NCBI GenBank assembly: GCA_002070045.1
Contig: MWCN01000036.1
Coordinates: 1 to 41,935 of the forward strand
Direction of reading: 5' to 3'
From: Candidatus Cloacimonetes bacterium ADurb.Bin211
GTDB lineage: Bacteria > Cloacimonadota > Cloacimonadia > Cloacimonadales > Cloacimonadaceae
Length of the DNA: 41,935 nt
Part shown: in pieces, positions 24,793 to 33,268 of the stretch
Position numbering within the stretch: the first letter of the stretch is position 1
Layout of the letters: every line of letters begins with the position of its first letter
Notes under the pieces: generated by a model
Seen by the model: only the letters and a program-made list of their open reading frames with translations
Databases searched by the model: none
What the model was told of the DNA's origin: nothing
Made by a program: the position numbers and the translations under genes

Positions 24793-25562
24793 TACCTTTC
24801 TGTAAAATGGAAGCTCAGGGCAATGACTTTGTTATCCTGGAATTAATCCCTGCTTTAAACACCAATCTACCGTCAAATCTTCTTGCGGTAGATATTTGCA
24901 AAAATCACACCGGTATTGGTGCTGATGGATTGGTGATACTTTTAGCCTCTGAGGTTGCTGATGGAAAAATGATTATCTACAATAAAGATGGTAGTCGTGC
25001 TGAAATGTGCGGTTCTGCTCTTCGTTGTTGTGCCTCTCTTCTTTCTGGATATACAGGTAAAAAGGAATTAAAGATTGAGACTGATAATGGCATTAAGATG
25101 GCATATATCAAAACCGATGGTATTCAAGTAATTCTGGGGCAACCTACCTTAATAAAAGATAATGTTATGGTAGAAGGGATAAATGGTAATTTAATAGAGA
25201 TAGGCAACCTGCATTTTGTCTCCTATCAGGATGTTTTAAATGGAGAGGAACAGCGTTTAGGTCCTATTCTGGAAAGACATCCTGCTTTCCCAGGACCAGT
25301 AAATGTAGAATTTGTCCACCCCTTTTCTACTACAGAGATAGAAATGAAAGTCTGGGAAAAGGGAGTTGGACTCACTCAAGCTTGCGGAACAGGAGCAGTA
25401 GCTAGTGTTTTTACCGGCATAATTCACGGTATCTTATCTAATGAGGTTAAAGTTAATATGCCTGGTGGACAAGTTCTTATACGAAAAATGGATACTGGAG
25501 ATTTCCTGTTAGAAGGAAATGTGAATAAAGTATTCAATGGAGTTTATAAATGGAAGATTTAG
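24786..25562 (+). CDS. dapF: Diaminopimelate epimerase
   Basis: DapF converts LL- to meso-diaminopimelate, used for lysine and for peptidoglycan. The 258-residue product carries PFCKMEAQGNDFVIL at the start and both catalytic cysteines: AEMCGSALRC (first) and TQACGTGAVA (second). The first motif reads CGSALRC where most family members have CGNGxRC, a small variation next to the active site. The gene overlaps dapB by 7 bases at its start and the RodZ-like gene by 13 bases at its end, so all three are translationally coupled. The identification is firm. Confidence 0.95.
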   Translation: MLIPFCKMEAQGNDFVILELIPALNTNLPSNLLAVDICKNHTGIGADGLVILLASEVADGKMIIYNKDGSRAEMCGSALRCCASLLSGYTGKKELKIETDNGIKMAYIKTDGIQVILGQPTLIKDNVMVEGINGNLIEIGNLHFVSYQDVLNGEEQRLGPILERHPAFPGPVNVEFVHPFSTTEIEMKVWEKGVGLTQACGTGAVASVFTGIIHGILSNEVKVNMPGGQVLIRKMDTGDFLLEGNVNKVFNGVYKWKI

Positions 25563-26176
25563 GTGCCTACCTAAAAGAGCTGAGAGAAGAAAAGAATATC
25601 TCTTTTGACCAAATTTACGAAGACCTGCATTTGAGAGAAGAACAGATCCAACTTATGGAAGAAAACCGCTTTTCAGAACTTGGTTATCTGGGTTTTGCCC
25701 GAGCTATGGTCTATAATTATGCACGCTATCTGGAAGCTGATTTAGATGAAGTAATGCAGAAATTTAACCTCTTAATGCCTAATAACATCAAAAAAATAGA
25801 ACCTGAAAATAAGGAAAACGGTAAAAAGATTTTACTCTCTCCCAATCTTTTCTGGATTATAGGTATAATTTTAATAGTTATTGTGTTGGGTACTATACTC
25901 TGGCACGCTTATACTTCTGGCTGGTTGCAAATGCCTGATCTTTTTAAAAGTAACTCTTCCGATACAACCTCAGTAGAGAAATTAACCCAGCAGGAAGAAC
26001 CTATTCCTCAAAAAGACCCTATCCGGGAAAGACAAAAAGCTTTGATGGACTCCATTACAAAAACTCAAACTATCCAGAAGGATACTGTTCAGAAAAATCA
26101 GCCCTCTCATATAGATACAATGGATATTATAGGAGAGATTATGGGTCCTTCAGCAATGGATATATCAGATAGATGA
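25550..26176 (+). CDS. RodZ-like helix-turn-helix membrane protein
   Basis: The 208-residue product has an N-terminal HTH domain of the RodZ type (residues 3-68: LGAYLKELREEKNISFDQIY, GFARAMVYNYARYLEAD), a charged linker, one membrane helix (about 100-122) and a short Ser/Thr/Gln-rich periplasmic tail. RodZ links the MreB cytoskeleton to the elongasome through this architecture. Here the periplasmic part is short and lacks the usual DUF4115 beta domain, so it is a minimal form. It overlaps dapF by 13 bases, which ties it to production of the murein precursor meso-diaminopimelate. The architecture is clear; a true RodZ function is inferred. Confidence 0.75.
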   Translation: MEDLGAYLKELREEKNISFDQIYEDLHLREEQIQLMEENRFSELGYLGFARAMVYNYARYLEADLDEVMQKFNLLMPNNIKKIEPENKENGKKILLSPNLFWIIGIILIVIVLGTILWHAYTSGWLQMPDLFKSNSSDTTSVEKLTQQEEPIPQKDPIRERQKALMDSITKTQTIQKDTVQKNQPSHIDTMDIIGEIMGPSAMDISDR

Positions 26177-26186
26177 TATTTAATAC

Positions 26187-26214
26187 TTGACGAATGAAGA
26201 TTTTGTATTATTCT
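26187..26214 (+). promoter_or_regulatory. Candidate promoter for the ferritin-like gene
   Basis: TTGACG (26187-26192), a 16-base spacer and TATTCT (26209-26214), in the 66-base gap before the gene at 26243, which has a strong AAGGAGG Shine-Dalgarno sequence. Confidence 0.5.
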
Positions 26215-26242
26215 GATTATTAAGATATTATAAGGAGGAAAA

Positions 26243-26809
26243 ATGCCAGTATATTCTATCAACGAAATTATTGAGATGGCTGTCCAAATTGAACGGAGTG
26301 GTTATGCTTTCTATAATGAAGCTACTAAACGAAAAGACCTGGATGACAAAAGTCGTGAGTTAATAACAAGAAAATGGTTTAGAGATAAAGAATTGTATCC
26401 AGGTTTACCTGAGCTATCAGAAGTAAAACCAGCAACAGAGTTAATAACCTGGCTTAGAGATCAGGAATTGGAACATGAAAAGAAATTCTTAAACCTGAGA
26501 GATGATAGCGAACTGAAGAGCTTAGAATTATCTCAGGATTGGGAATTGGTGGCATTATATCTAAAAACTATTGTGGAAGGAAGAATTTTCAACAGTGAAG
26601 ATTCTGCTATTCGTCGTGTCATTGAAGCAAAAAATTTAGCTGAGATAATAGACTATGCTATCAGTTTTGAGAAAGACACCTTACTCTATTTCCAAGCTAT
26701 TAGTAATAATATCTCCCATCCTAAGGCAATAGATGTCTTACATAAGATAATCAACGAAGAAATATCCCACATCATTATATTAGATGCTTTTAAAAAGAAT
26801 CTTATCTGA
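26243..26809 (+). CDS. Ferritin-like / rubrerythrin-related diiron protein
   Basis: The 188-residue all-helical protein has the four-helix ferritin-like pattern with two ExxH pairs: Glu17 in helix 1 (QIERSGYAFY), Glu75/His78 (QELEHEKKF) in helix 2, Glu112 and Glu143 (ISFEKDTLLYFQ) in helix 3, and Glu173/His176 (NEEISHI) in helix 4. It probably binds two irons and may act in peroxide or oxygen defence or iron handling, which fits an anaerobe. It lacks the rubredoxin-like CxxC tail of true rubrerythrin. About 20 residues (around 45-65) are inserted between helices 1 and 2 compared with short family members. The exact reaction is unknown. Confidence 0.82.
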   Translation: MPVYSINEIIEMAVQIERSGYAFYNEATKRKDLDDKSRELITRKWFRDKELYPGLPELSEVKPATELITWLRDQELEHEKKFLNLRDDSELKSLELSQDWELVALYLKTIVEGRIFNSEDSAIRRVIEAKNLAEIIDYAISFEKDTLLYFQAISNNISHPKAIDVLHKIINEEISHIIILDAFKKNLI

Positions 26810-26817
26810 TTCAATAA

Positions 26818-27339
26818 ATGTCACTTAAAAAATCAAATAGCAGGATAAAGAAATATTGCTTAAACTTCTTTATCCTGCTTTTGTCTTTTTTTATTCTACT
26901 TTATAATCCCATAACTCTGAGATTAATGACGCTCGGAGTTGCTATATATTACAAAATAGACCCTAAAATTTTCTATCAATTAATCTATACTGAGAGTAAA
27001 TTCTACAATTTTGCCCTATCTCCTGCTAAAGCTAAGGGTTTGGGTCAAATAAAAGAATCTACGGCCCAATATATTCACCCCAAACATAAATCGGGTAAGC
27101 TCTATTTTCCACTGTATAATTTAAAACTATCTGCCAGGTATATACTCTATTTACAGGAAACTTTTCAGGGAAACTGGACACTGGTACTGGCTGCATATAA
27201 CTGGGGCGAATATAATGTTGCTCAAAGGATAAAAGGCATTCCTATAGAACCTCAAACGGATTATCGTTATAAATTTAAAGATGTCCGAGAAACCTATGAT
27301 TATATCAATAAGATAATTCCTCCAGCAAAAAAGGCTTGA
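26818..27339 (+). CDS. Membrane-anchored lytic transglycosylase, SLT domain
   Basis: The 173-residue protein has one N-terminal hydrophobic segment (about 15-40, signal anchor) and a single SLT domain. The catalytic Glu59 is in YTESKFYNFALSPAKAKGLGQI, and the downstream LAAYNWGEYNV matches the family's AYNxG motif. Such enzymes cleave the MurNAc-GlcNAc bond of peptidoglycan, forming a 1,6-anhydro end. It is small, close to a bare catalytic domain. No Shine-Dalgarno sequence is visible; it starts 8 bases after the ferritin-like gene and is probably co-transcribed. With RodZ-like and dap genes just upstream, the region is rich in cell-wall functions. Confidence 0.9.
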   Translation: MSLKKSNSRIKKYCLNFFILLLSFFILLYNPITLRLMTLGVAIYYKIDPKIFYQLIYTESKFYNFALSPAKAKGLGQIKESTAQYIHPKHKSGKLYFPLYNLKLSARYILYLQETFQGNWTLVLAAYNWGEYNVAQRIKGIPIEPQTDYRYKFKDVRETYDYINKIIPPAKKA

Positions 27340-27395
27340 CGATAATCAATAAAAAAAAAAGATAACTTTAACTTTAAACTTTTCAGGAGTTTGAA

Positions 27396-28085
27396 ATGTT
27401 GAAACAAGAGAAAGGAAATGCAGTTTTCTGGATTGTAAGTGCTATTTTAGCCGTAGCTCTGGTATTTATTCTGGCTCTTCCAGGAAGCTTTAATCTTGAT
27501 CCACAAAAAAATACAGATGAATGTACTACCAATATGAAAAATATCTGGGTTGCCACCAACGATTATATGCTGGATAAAAATCAGGACTTTCAGGGTGACC
27601 TAAATATCCTTAGAACTACCAAAAAGCCAGGAAGTAAATATTTCTACCTTAATGAAGAAAAATATTGCCCCGAATGTCAGGGAAATAATGTGGAATACAT
27701 CGTCTTTGGCAAACATGTGACCGAAGATTTTGAGGGAGTTACCAGACACTATAACGGCATCATTATCATTTGCCCTAATCTAGCTCGTTTTCCCAAACAT
27801 ATTTTAGAAAAATCCTTCTACGATAATGTGAGTATAACCAAATTGCAAAATGTTATGGCAAACGATATAGACAAGATTAACACCTATACTAAATCTAATG
27901 GTAAACTCAAATATGAATCTCTTATGCGTTATATGAATTACTGGAAAAATACTAAACATACAGAATTTAACGAGTGTGTAAACGACCCTGAATATATCGC
28001 ATTAAGAAGTGAACTTACTGGCGAATCTTCTCCTATTCCTGGTACTCAAACTACTTCAGAAACAGAAGAAGAAACTACTCCCTGA
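27396..28085 (+). CDS. Membrane-anchored pseudopilin-like hypothetical protein
   Basis: The 229-residue product has a short basic N-terminus and one membrane helix (about 10-31), then ECTTNMKNIWVATNDYM, which resembles the CxxNLKxIxxAxxxY helix of type II secretion pseudopilins and H-X9-DG proteins. The prepilin cleavage site (Gly-Phe-Thr-Leu-Glu type) is not obvious: KGNAVFW stands in its place. A CPECQG pair near residue 93 could bind metal or form a disulfide. The tail is Ser/Thr/Glu-rich. An AGGAG Shine-Dalgarno sequence supports the ATG. A hairpin follows. The specific role is unknown; an envelope location is likely. Confidence 0.6.
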   Translation: MLKQEKGNAVFWIVSAILAVALVFILALPGSFNLDPQKNTDECTTNMKNIWVATNDYMLDKNQDFQGDLNILRTTKKPGSKYFYLNEEKYCPECQGNNVEYIVFGKHVTEDFEGVTRHYNGIIIICPNLARFPKHILEKSFYDNVSITKLQNVMANDIDKINTYTKSNGKLKYESLMRYMNYWKNTKHTEFNECVNDPEYIALRSELTGESSPIPGTQTTSETEEETTP

Positions 28086-28120
28086 TTAGAAACAGAAATT
28101 TATTCTCTTAAACTTTTAAA

Positions 28121-28156
28121 ACCCTTCTCTCTAATATCTATGGGAGAAGGGTAATT
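28121..28156 (+). terminator. Candidate hairpin terminator
   Basis: ACCCTTCTC (28121-28129) pairs with GAGAAGGGT (28144-28152), extendable by a T-G and a C-G pair, with a 10-base loop. The T-rich tail (AATTTGTT) is weak, so termination may be partial. Confidence 0.55.
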
Positions 28157-28183
28157 TGTTAGCTTAGGATTTTATATCTCCCA

Positions 28184-29485
28184 ATGTTGTATCAAGAATT
28201 TCTCAATCACATCTTTAAAAAATACTCAGGCAATGTAAAGCTTGAACTGACCCGGATGCAAAACTTACTTGAAGCTATGGGTAATCCACAGAATAGCTTA
28301 AGAGGTCTGCATATAGCTGGAACAAATGGCAAAGGAAGTGTGTGTGCAACTCTGGAAGCACTTGCTCTGGCTCATAACTTAACGGTCGGTTTAAATACTT
28401 CTCCACATCTTATTAATTACACAGAACGCTTCCGTATAAATGGAAAAGAACTCCCCTTTGAAACAATTCTGAATATTTATCTACGCTATGAGGACCTCTT
28501 TGAAAAGTTTGAAGCCTCTTTTTTTGAAATCACTACTGCCATCGCTTTTCAGGCTTTTAAAGAAGCAAATTTGAATACTGCTATTATGGAAGTTGGATTG
28601 GGCGGAAGATTGGACGCTACCAACCTATTTACACCTGATATTGCGGCAATTACTACTATCGGTTTAGACCATATTAAAACTTTAGGTGGAACTCTGGAAC
28701 AAATTGCCACGGAAAAAGCTGGTATCATAAAGGAAAAAGTGCCTCTCGTTTTAGGTGAAATTGCCGAAAGCCCATTGAATATTATTTTAGAGAAAGCTAA
28801 ACAATTAAATGCTCCGGTCTATCTACCTCAAAAAGATTATTTCTATCAGCTTAATAATATGGACCTAAATGGCATCCATTTTAATTATAGCTTTGGACCC
28901 TATACTTTCCAAAATCTTAATGCTAACCTTATCGGAGAACATCAAGCAACTAATGTAGCTCAGGCTCTCACTGCCTTTATTCTTTATTCAGAAAAACGAG
29001 GATTCCCTATTTCATCTACTAAGATACATTCAGCACTCCAAAACATCCATTGGCAAGGTAGAATGCAGGTTTTAGATACTTCTCCCGTTATTATAACTGA
29101 CGGTGCTCACAATGTGCAAGGAGTTCAAGCCTTGCTTAATTCTTTGCATATGCTATTCCCTGATCGTAGGTTCCGTTTCCTGGTCTCTATCTTAGCGGAT
29201 AAAAACTACAAAGAAATGCTGGCTATGATTTGTGCTAATGCTGAAAAAATCTATATTGCTAAAAACGAATCAGATAGAGCAGCCAGCGTGGAAATGCAAA
29301 GTGCTGAAGTTAGTAAATATAAAGTACCATTTGAAACTGCACCAACGGTTCAGGAAGCTTTTATAAAAGCAATCAATGAGCTGAGCAAAGATAATATTTT
29401 GATTTGCTGTGGCTCACTTTATACGGTTGGTGAAGTTCTTAATTATTATCCTCTGACAGATAAATTGATCAAACAAGCGGGATAG
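28184..29485 (+). CDS. folC: Bifunctional folylpolyglutamate synthase / dihydrofolate synthase
   Basis: FolC adds glutamate to dihydropteroate and to folates. The 433-residue product has the Mur-ligase-type ATP loop GTNGKGSV (about 44-51), the SPHL segment that contacts substrate, MEVGLGGRLDATN, TTIGLDHIKTLGGTLEQIA with the metal-binding His, and the C-terminal ITDGAHNVQGVQALL. These cover both the central and glutamate-ligase domains. No Shine-Dalgarno sequence precedes the ATG. It lies 100 bases after the pseudopilin-like gene and its hairpin, so it may have its own promoter, though none is clear. Confidence 0.95.
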   Translation: MLYQEFLNHIFKKYSGNVKLELTRMQNLLEAMGNPQNSLRGLHIAGTNGKGSVCATLEALALAHNLTVGLNTSPHLINYTERFRINGKELPFETILNIYLRYEDLFEKFEASFFEITTAIAFQAFKEANLNTAIMEVGLGGRLDATNLFTPDIAAITTIGLDHIKTLGGTLEQIATEKAGIIKEKVPLVLGEIAESPLNIILEKAKQLNAPVYLPQKDYFYQLNNMDLNGIHFNYSFGPYTFQNLNANLIGEHQATNVAQALTAFILYSEKRGFPISSTKIHSALQNIHWQGRMQVLDTSPVIITDGAHNVQGVQALLNSLHMLFPDRRFRFLVSILADKNYKEMLAMICANAEKIYIAKNESDRAASVEMQSAEVSKYKVPFETAPTVQEAFIKAINELSKDNILICCGSLYTVGEVLNYYPLTDKLIKQAG

Positions 29486-29549
29486 CTCTTAAAACCTGAT
29501 CTCCTCATATTTTTTTTCCTTATAATCTTAGCGGATTTTCATTTTATTT

Positions 29550-29578
29550 TTGCTTTTTAATTTTATGCCATCTATTAT
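29550..29578 (+). promoter_or_regulatory. Sigma-70-like promoter for DUF975 gene
   Basis: TTGCTT (29550-29555), a 17-base spacer, TATTAT (29573-29578). The gene at 29614 has a strong GGTGAGGAG Shine-Dalgarno sequence. Confidence 0.55.
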
Positions 29579-29613
29579 ATCTTTAAATATCATACTTTTG
29601 GTGAGGAGATATA

Positions 29614-30294
29614 ATGGATAATAAAGCTATTCGCATGGAAGCCAGAAGATTACTGGTAGGTAAATGGGGAAAACTTGCTTTAGTCTGGCTCATTTTATAT
29701 GCAATTTATATCGTCAGTTCTTCCTTTTCCCAATGGTCATTTATTCTAACTCTTATCATTGCTGGACCTTTCACTCTTGGTATCTATAACATATTTTTGA
29801 AGATTTGGCGAGAAGAAGATTTTAAAATTGAAGAGATGTTTAGCGGTTTTAAAGATTTTGGAAGAGCATTAGGAACCTATCTTCTTATGACCCTCTATAT
29901 CTTACTCTGGTCTATTTTGTTAATTGTTCCGGGTATTATAGCAGCTATAAGTTATTCTATGACCTTTTTTATCCTGGCGGAAAAACCTTATCTTAAACCT
30001 GCTGAAGCTTTAAGACTAAGTAAGAAAATGATGTATGGACACAAAACTCAATACTTTATGCTAATGTTATCATTCATTGGATGGTGTTTATTATCTATCT
30101 TAACTTTCGGGATTGGCTTCTTGTTTTTATATTCTTATATGACTATGGCTTCTACTATCTTCTATCAACAGATAAAAGGTGAAGTATCATATGAAGAAAT
30201 TATTATAGAAAATATAGACCAATCTTCAGGACCTTCAACTGAAGAATCTGAAAAATCTACCGAGGAAGATTCTCCTAATCAGGATTTATATTAA
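29614..30294 (+). CDS. DUF975 family membrane protein
   Basis: The 226-residue product starts with NKAIRMEARRLLVGKWGKLA, the amphipathic opening typical of DUF975, and has about four to five membrane segments, with the conserved GPFTLGIYNIFLKIWREEDFKIEEMFSGF stretch between the first two. The last 35 residues are acidic and disordered. DUF975 proteins are small integral membrane proteins of unknown function found in many Firmicutes and other bacteria. It has its own promoter and is followed by two hairpins, so it seems to be a single-gene unit. Confidence 0.82.
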   Translation: MDNKAIRMEARRLLVGKWGKLALVWLILYAIYIVSSSFSQWSFILTLIIAGPFTLGIYNIFLKIWREEDFKIEEMFSGFKDFGRALGTYLLMTLYILLWSILLIVPGIIAAISYSMTFFILAEKPYLKPAEALRLSKKMMYGHKTQYFMLMLSFIGWCLLSILTFGIGFLFLYSYMTMASTIFYQQIKGEVSYEEIIIENIDQSSGPSTEESEKSTEEDSPNQDLY

Positions 30295-30317
30295 ATAATT
30301 TTAACTTAACTAATTAT

Positions 30318-30373
30318 CTTAGACCGGCAAAGGTTCTAAGTTGATATTAGCAGATTCATTATTTAACTGCTAA
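30318..30373 (+). terminator. Two tandem hairpins after DUF975 gene
   Basis: CTTAGACC (30318-30325) pairs with GGTTCTAAG (30332-30340) with one bulge, and TTAGCAG (30347-30353) pairs with CTGCTAA (30367-30373). Neither has a clean T-run, so they may be a weak terminator or leader structure. Confidence 0.35.
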
Positions 30374-30432
30374 GAAGATGGAGAGTTATTTCTTTTATCT
30401 CTAATTATACTTAGGCAGAAGAGGTTTAAGAA

Positions 30433-30462
30433 TTGACAAAATAAGCCATTCTAAAAGATAGT
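30433..30462 (+). promoter_or_regulatory. Promoter for pyruvate phosphate dikinase
   Basis: A perfect TTGACA (30433-30438), an 18-base spacer and GATAGT (30457-30462). ATGGAGGATAA supplies the Shine-Dalgarno sequence before the ATG at 30499. Confidence 0.5.
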
Positions 30463-30498
30463 AATAATAACAAGAAAATAATGTATTATGGAGGATAA

Positions 30499-31440
30499 AT
30501 GTCTGCAACTAAATATGTTTACCTATTCGGCAATGGCAAAGCCGAAGGTAATGCAGAGATGAAAGATTTGCTTGGTGGAAAAGGTGCTAATCTGGCAGAA
30601 ATGGACCTTATTGGCATTCCTGTACCTCCTGGTTTTACAATCACTACAGAAGCTTGTATTGCTTATACGAAATATGGAACAGCTAAGATAAAAGAGCTTC
30701 TGGAAGATGATGTAAAATCAGCGATGAAACATATAGAAAATATTATGCAGATGCAATTTGGTTCCAATGAAAATCCCCTTCTGGTTTCGGTACGGAGTGG
30801 TGCACGAGCCTCAATGCCTGGTATGATGGATACTATCTTAAATCTCGGTTTGAATGATAATTCCATCCAGGGATTAATCAAAAAGACGCAAAATGAACGT
30901 TTTGCCTGGGATAGTTACCGCCGTTTTGTCCAGATGTATGGTGATGTGGTAATGGGTTTAAAGCCTGAAAATAAAGAGGACCTGGACCCCTTTGAAGTCA
31001 TAATGGATTCCTTAAAAAAGGAAAGGGGGGTCACCAGTGATTTAGAGCTAACCGCAAGCGACCTTAAAGAACTGGTCTATCTTTTCAAGAAAGCCATAAA
31101 AGAGCGCACGGGAAAAAATTTCCCGGATGACCCCTGGGAACAACTCTGGGGAGCTATATTTGCGGTTTTTGATAGCTGGAATAATCCTCGTGCTATTTTC
31201 TATCGTAAATTACATAACATTCCAGATGATTGGGGAACTGCAGTAAATGTCCAGGCAATGGTCTTTGGTAATATGGGAAATAACAGTGCAACTGGAGTGG
31301 CTTTCACTCGTGATGCTGCAACGGGCGAGCATCTTTTCAACGGAGAATATCTTATCAATGCTCAAGGAGAGGATGTCGTTGCAGGTATCCGCACTCCTTT
31401 ACAGATTACGAAAATTGGTTCTCAGCGTTGGCTGCTTTAG
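30499..31440 (+). CDS. ppdK: Pyruvate phosphate dikinase, N-terminal part (frameshifted gene)
   Basis: This is the nucleotide-binding part of pyruvate phosphate dikinase, which interconverts pyruvate, ATP and phosphate with PEP, AMP and pyrophosphate. Visible family marks are [50 protein letters not shown], and [22 protein letters not shown]. After [16 protein letters not shown] the frame meets TAG at 31438. The rest of the enzyme continues in the -1 frame from about 31428. Together the two parts give about 910 residues, normal for the family. One missing G in TTGGCTG would explain it: restoring it gives [13 protein letters not shown] sequencing or assembly error, or a real recent mutation, are both possible. 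The Shine-Dalgarno sequence and promoter are good. Confidence 0.93.
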   Translation: MSATKYVYLFGNGKAEGNAEMKDLLGGKGANLAEMDLIGIPVPPGFTITTEACIAYTKYGTAKIKELLEDDVKSAMKHIENIMQMQFGSNENPLLVSVRSGARASMPGMMDTILNLGLNDNSIQGLIKKTQNERFAWDSYRRFVQMYGDVVMGLKPENKEDLDPFEVIMDSLKKERGVTSDLELTASDLKELVYLFKKAIKERTGKNFPDDPWEQLWGAIFAVFDSWNNPRAIFYRKLHNIPDDWGTAVNVQAMVFGNMGNNSATGVAFTRDAATGEHLFNGEYLINAQGEDVVAGIRTPLQITKIGSQRWLL

Positions 31441-33221
31441 CTGGTATATCTGAAGAAGAAAGAGTGGCAAAATATCCTTCTCTGGAAGAAGCAATGCCTG
31501 AAGTATATAAACAACTATTTGAAATTCAGAAAAAACTGGAAGAGCATGCTAAGGATATGCAGGATCTTGAATTCACTATCCAGGAAGGAAGATTGTGGCT
31601 GCTTCAAACTCGCACGGGAAAACGTACCGGATTTGCTATGGTTAAGATAGCAATGGATATGGTGCGAGAAGGCTTGATTGATGAAAAAACTGCCCTGCTA
31701 AGAATGGAACCAAATAAACTGGATGAGCTTTTACATCCTGTTTTCTCTCAAGAAGGACTGGCAAAAGCAAAAGAAATAGCTAAAGGTTTACCTGCTTCTC
31801 CTGGAGCAGCAACAGGTCAGATTGTCTTTTTTGCAGAAGATGCTGAAGCCTGGGCAGCTCAAGGTAAAAAGGTCATTTTGTGCCGATTAGAAACCTCTCC
31901 TGAAGACCTACGTGGTATGGCTGTAGCTCAGGGAATTCTTACTGCCCGCGGAGGAATGACTTCTCATGCTGCCGTCGTTGCAAGGGGTATGGGAAAATGC
32001 TGTGTCACTGGTGCTGGCTCTATCGTAATTGATTATAAAAATCGTACTATGACTACCAGAGGGAAAACTTATCACGAAGGTGATTGGATTTCACTTAATG
32101 GAAGCACCGGTCAGGTCTTTGAAGGTAAAATTGAAACAGTAGCACCAGAACTTAGTGGCGATTTTGCTGAACTTATGCAGCTGGCTGATAAATACACTCG
32201 TATGTATGTCCGCACTAATGCTGATACACCTCAAGATGCGACTGTAGCTCGTAAATTTGGTGCTCGTGGTATAGGATTATGCAGAACTGAGCATATGTTT
32301 TTTACTGGGGTCCGCATTAATGCTATGCGAGAAATGATTTTAGCTGATAATGAAGAAGGACGTAGAAAAGCCCTGGATAAGCTTTTACCTATGCAACGCT
32401 CCGATTTTGAGGGTATCTTTACCGCTATGGATGGATTTCCAGTTACCATCCGTTTATTAGATCCCCCTTTGCATGAATTCCTTCCCCAAGAAGAAAACCA
32501 ACAAAAAGAGATTGCTAACGCACTGGGAATTACTCTGGAAAAAGTGAAAGAAAGAGTTAATGCTCTACATGAACTCAATCCTATGCTTGGTCATAGGGGT
32601 TGTCGGGTTGGAAATACTTATCCAGAAATCACTGAAATGCAAACTCGTGCTATCATAGAAGCAGCACTGAATGTTAAGGCTAAGGGCATAAAGGTTATCC
32701 CCGAAATAATGGTTCCCCTGGTGGGAATAGAAACTGAGTTCAAAATGCAGGAAGATATTATCCGCAATACAGCAGAAAAAATCTTTGAAGAAAAAGGTGA
32801 CCGAGTAGAATTTCTCGTGGGAACAATGATTGAAGTTCCCCGGGCTACACTGGTGGCAGATAAGATTGCCGAAAGGGCTGAATTCTTTAGTTTTGGGACT
32901 AATGACTTAACCCAGATGACTTTTGGATATTCTCGTGATGATGTCGGTGTGTTCTTACCTATCTATCTGGAAAAAAATATACTTAAGAATGACCCCTTCC
33001 AGATTTTAGACCAGGAAGGCGTTGGTCAATTAGTTCAGATAGGAACAGAACGCGGAAGAAAAACCCGTCCTAATCTGAAAGTTGGTATCTGCGGTGAACA
33101 TGGTGGCGAACCCAGCTCCGTGGAATTTTGCCATAGAGTTGGAATGGATTATGTTAGCTGTTCCCCTTATCGGGTTCCAATTGCCAGAGTCGCTGCAGCT
33201 ATGGCTGCCATTAGAAAATAA
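31428..33221 (+). CDS. ppdK: Pyruvate phosphate dikinase, C-terminal part (frameshifted gene)
   Basis: This 597-codon frame, in the -1 frame relative to the part upstream, holds the rest of the enzyme: the end of the ATP-binding domain ([24 protein letters not shown]), the phosphohistidine domain with [15 protein letters not shown] (His180 here), and the PEP/pyruvate barrel ([36 protein letters not shown], and the catalytic Cys in [10 protein letters not shown]). All catalytic residues seem intact. The nominal TTG start at 31428 has no Shine-Dalgarno sequence and lies inside a conserved domain, so this is not an independent gene. It ends before a strong terminator. Confidence 0.93.
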   Translation: MAALAGISEEERVAKYPSLEEAMPEVYKQLFEIQKKLEEHAKDMQDLEFTIQEGRLWLLQTRTGKRTGFAMVKIAMDMVREGLIDEKTALLRMEPNKLDELLHPVFSQEGLAKAKEIAKGLPASPGAATGQIVFFAEDAEAWAAQGKKVILCRLETSPEDLRGMAVAQGILTARGGMTSHAAVVARGMGKCCVTGAGSIVIDYKNRTMTTRGKTYHEGDWISLNGSTGQVFEGKIETVAPELSGDFAELMQLADKYTRMYVRTNADTPQDATVARKFGARGIGLCRTEHMFFTGVRINAMREMILADNEEGRRKALDKLLPMQRSDFEGIFTAMDGFPVTIRLLDPPLHEFLPQEENQQKEIANALGITLEKVKERVNALHELNPMLGHRGCRVGNTYPEITEMQTRAIIEAALNVKAKGIKVIPEIMVPLVGIETEFKMQEDIIRNTAEKIFEEKGDRVEFLVGTMIEVPRATLVADKIAERAEFFSFGTNDLTQMTFGYSRDDVGVFLPIYLEKNILKNDPFQILDQEGVGQLVQIGTERGRKTRPNLKVGICGEHGGEPSSVEFCHRVGMDYVSCSPYRVPIARVAAAMAAIRK

Positions 33222-33232
33222 ACGAACTATTG

Positions 33233-33268
33233 AACACCGGAGCTTAAAAACTCCGGTGTTTTTTATTT
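33233..33268 (+). terminator. Rho-independent terminator of ppdK
   Basis: AACACCGGAG (33233-33242) and CTCCGGTGTT (33251-33260) form a perfect 10-base stem with an 8-base loop, followed by TTTTATTTTA. It is a textbook terminator 11 bases after the stop codon. Confidence 0.93.

Noticed and set aside
29499-29610. ATCTCCTCA upstream of the DUF975 gene pairing with its Shine-Dalgarno region TGAGGAGAT, as a translation switch
   Set aside because: The best promoter (29550-29578) lies downstream of the first arm, so it would not be in the mRNA leader.
31428-33221. C-terminal dikinase frame as an independent gene
   Set aside because: Its TTG lies inside a conserved domain, it has no Shine-Dalgarno sequence, and it joins smoothly with the upstream frame after one inserted base.
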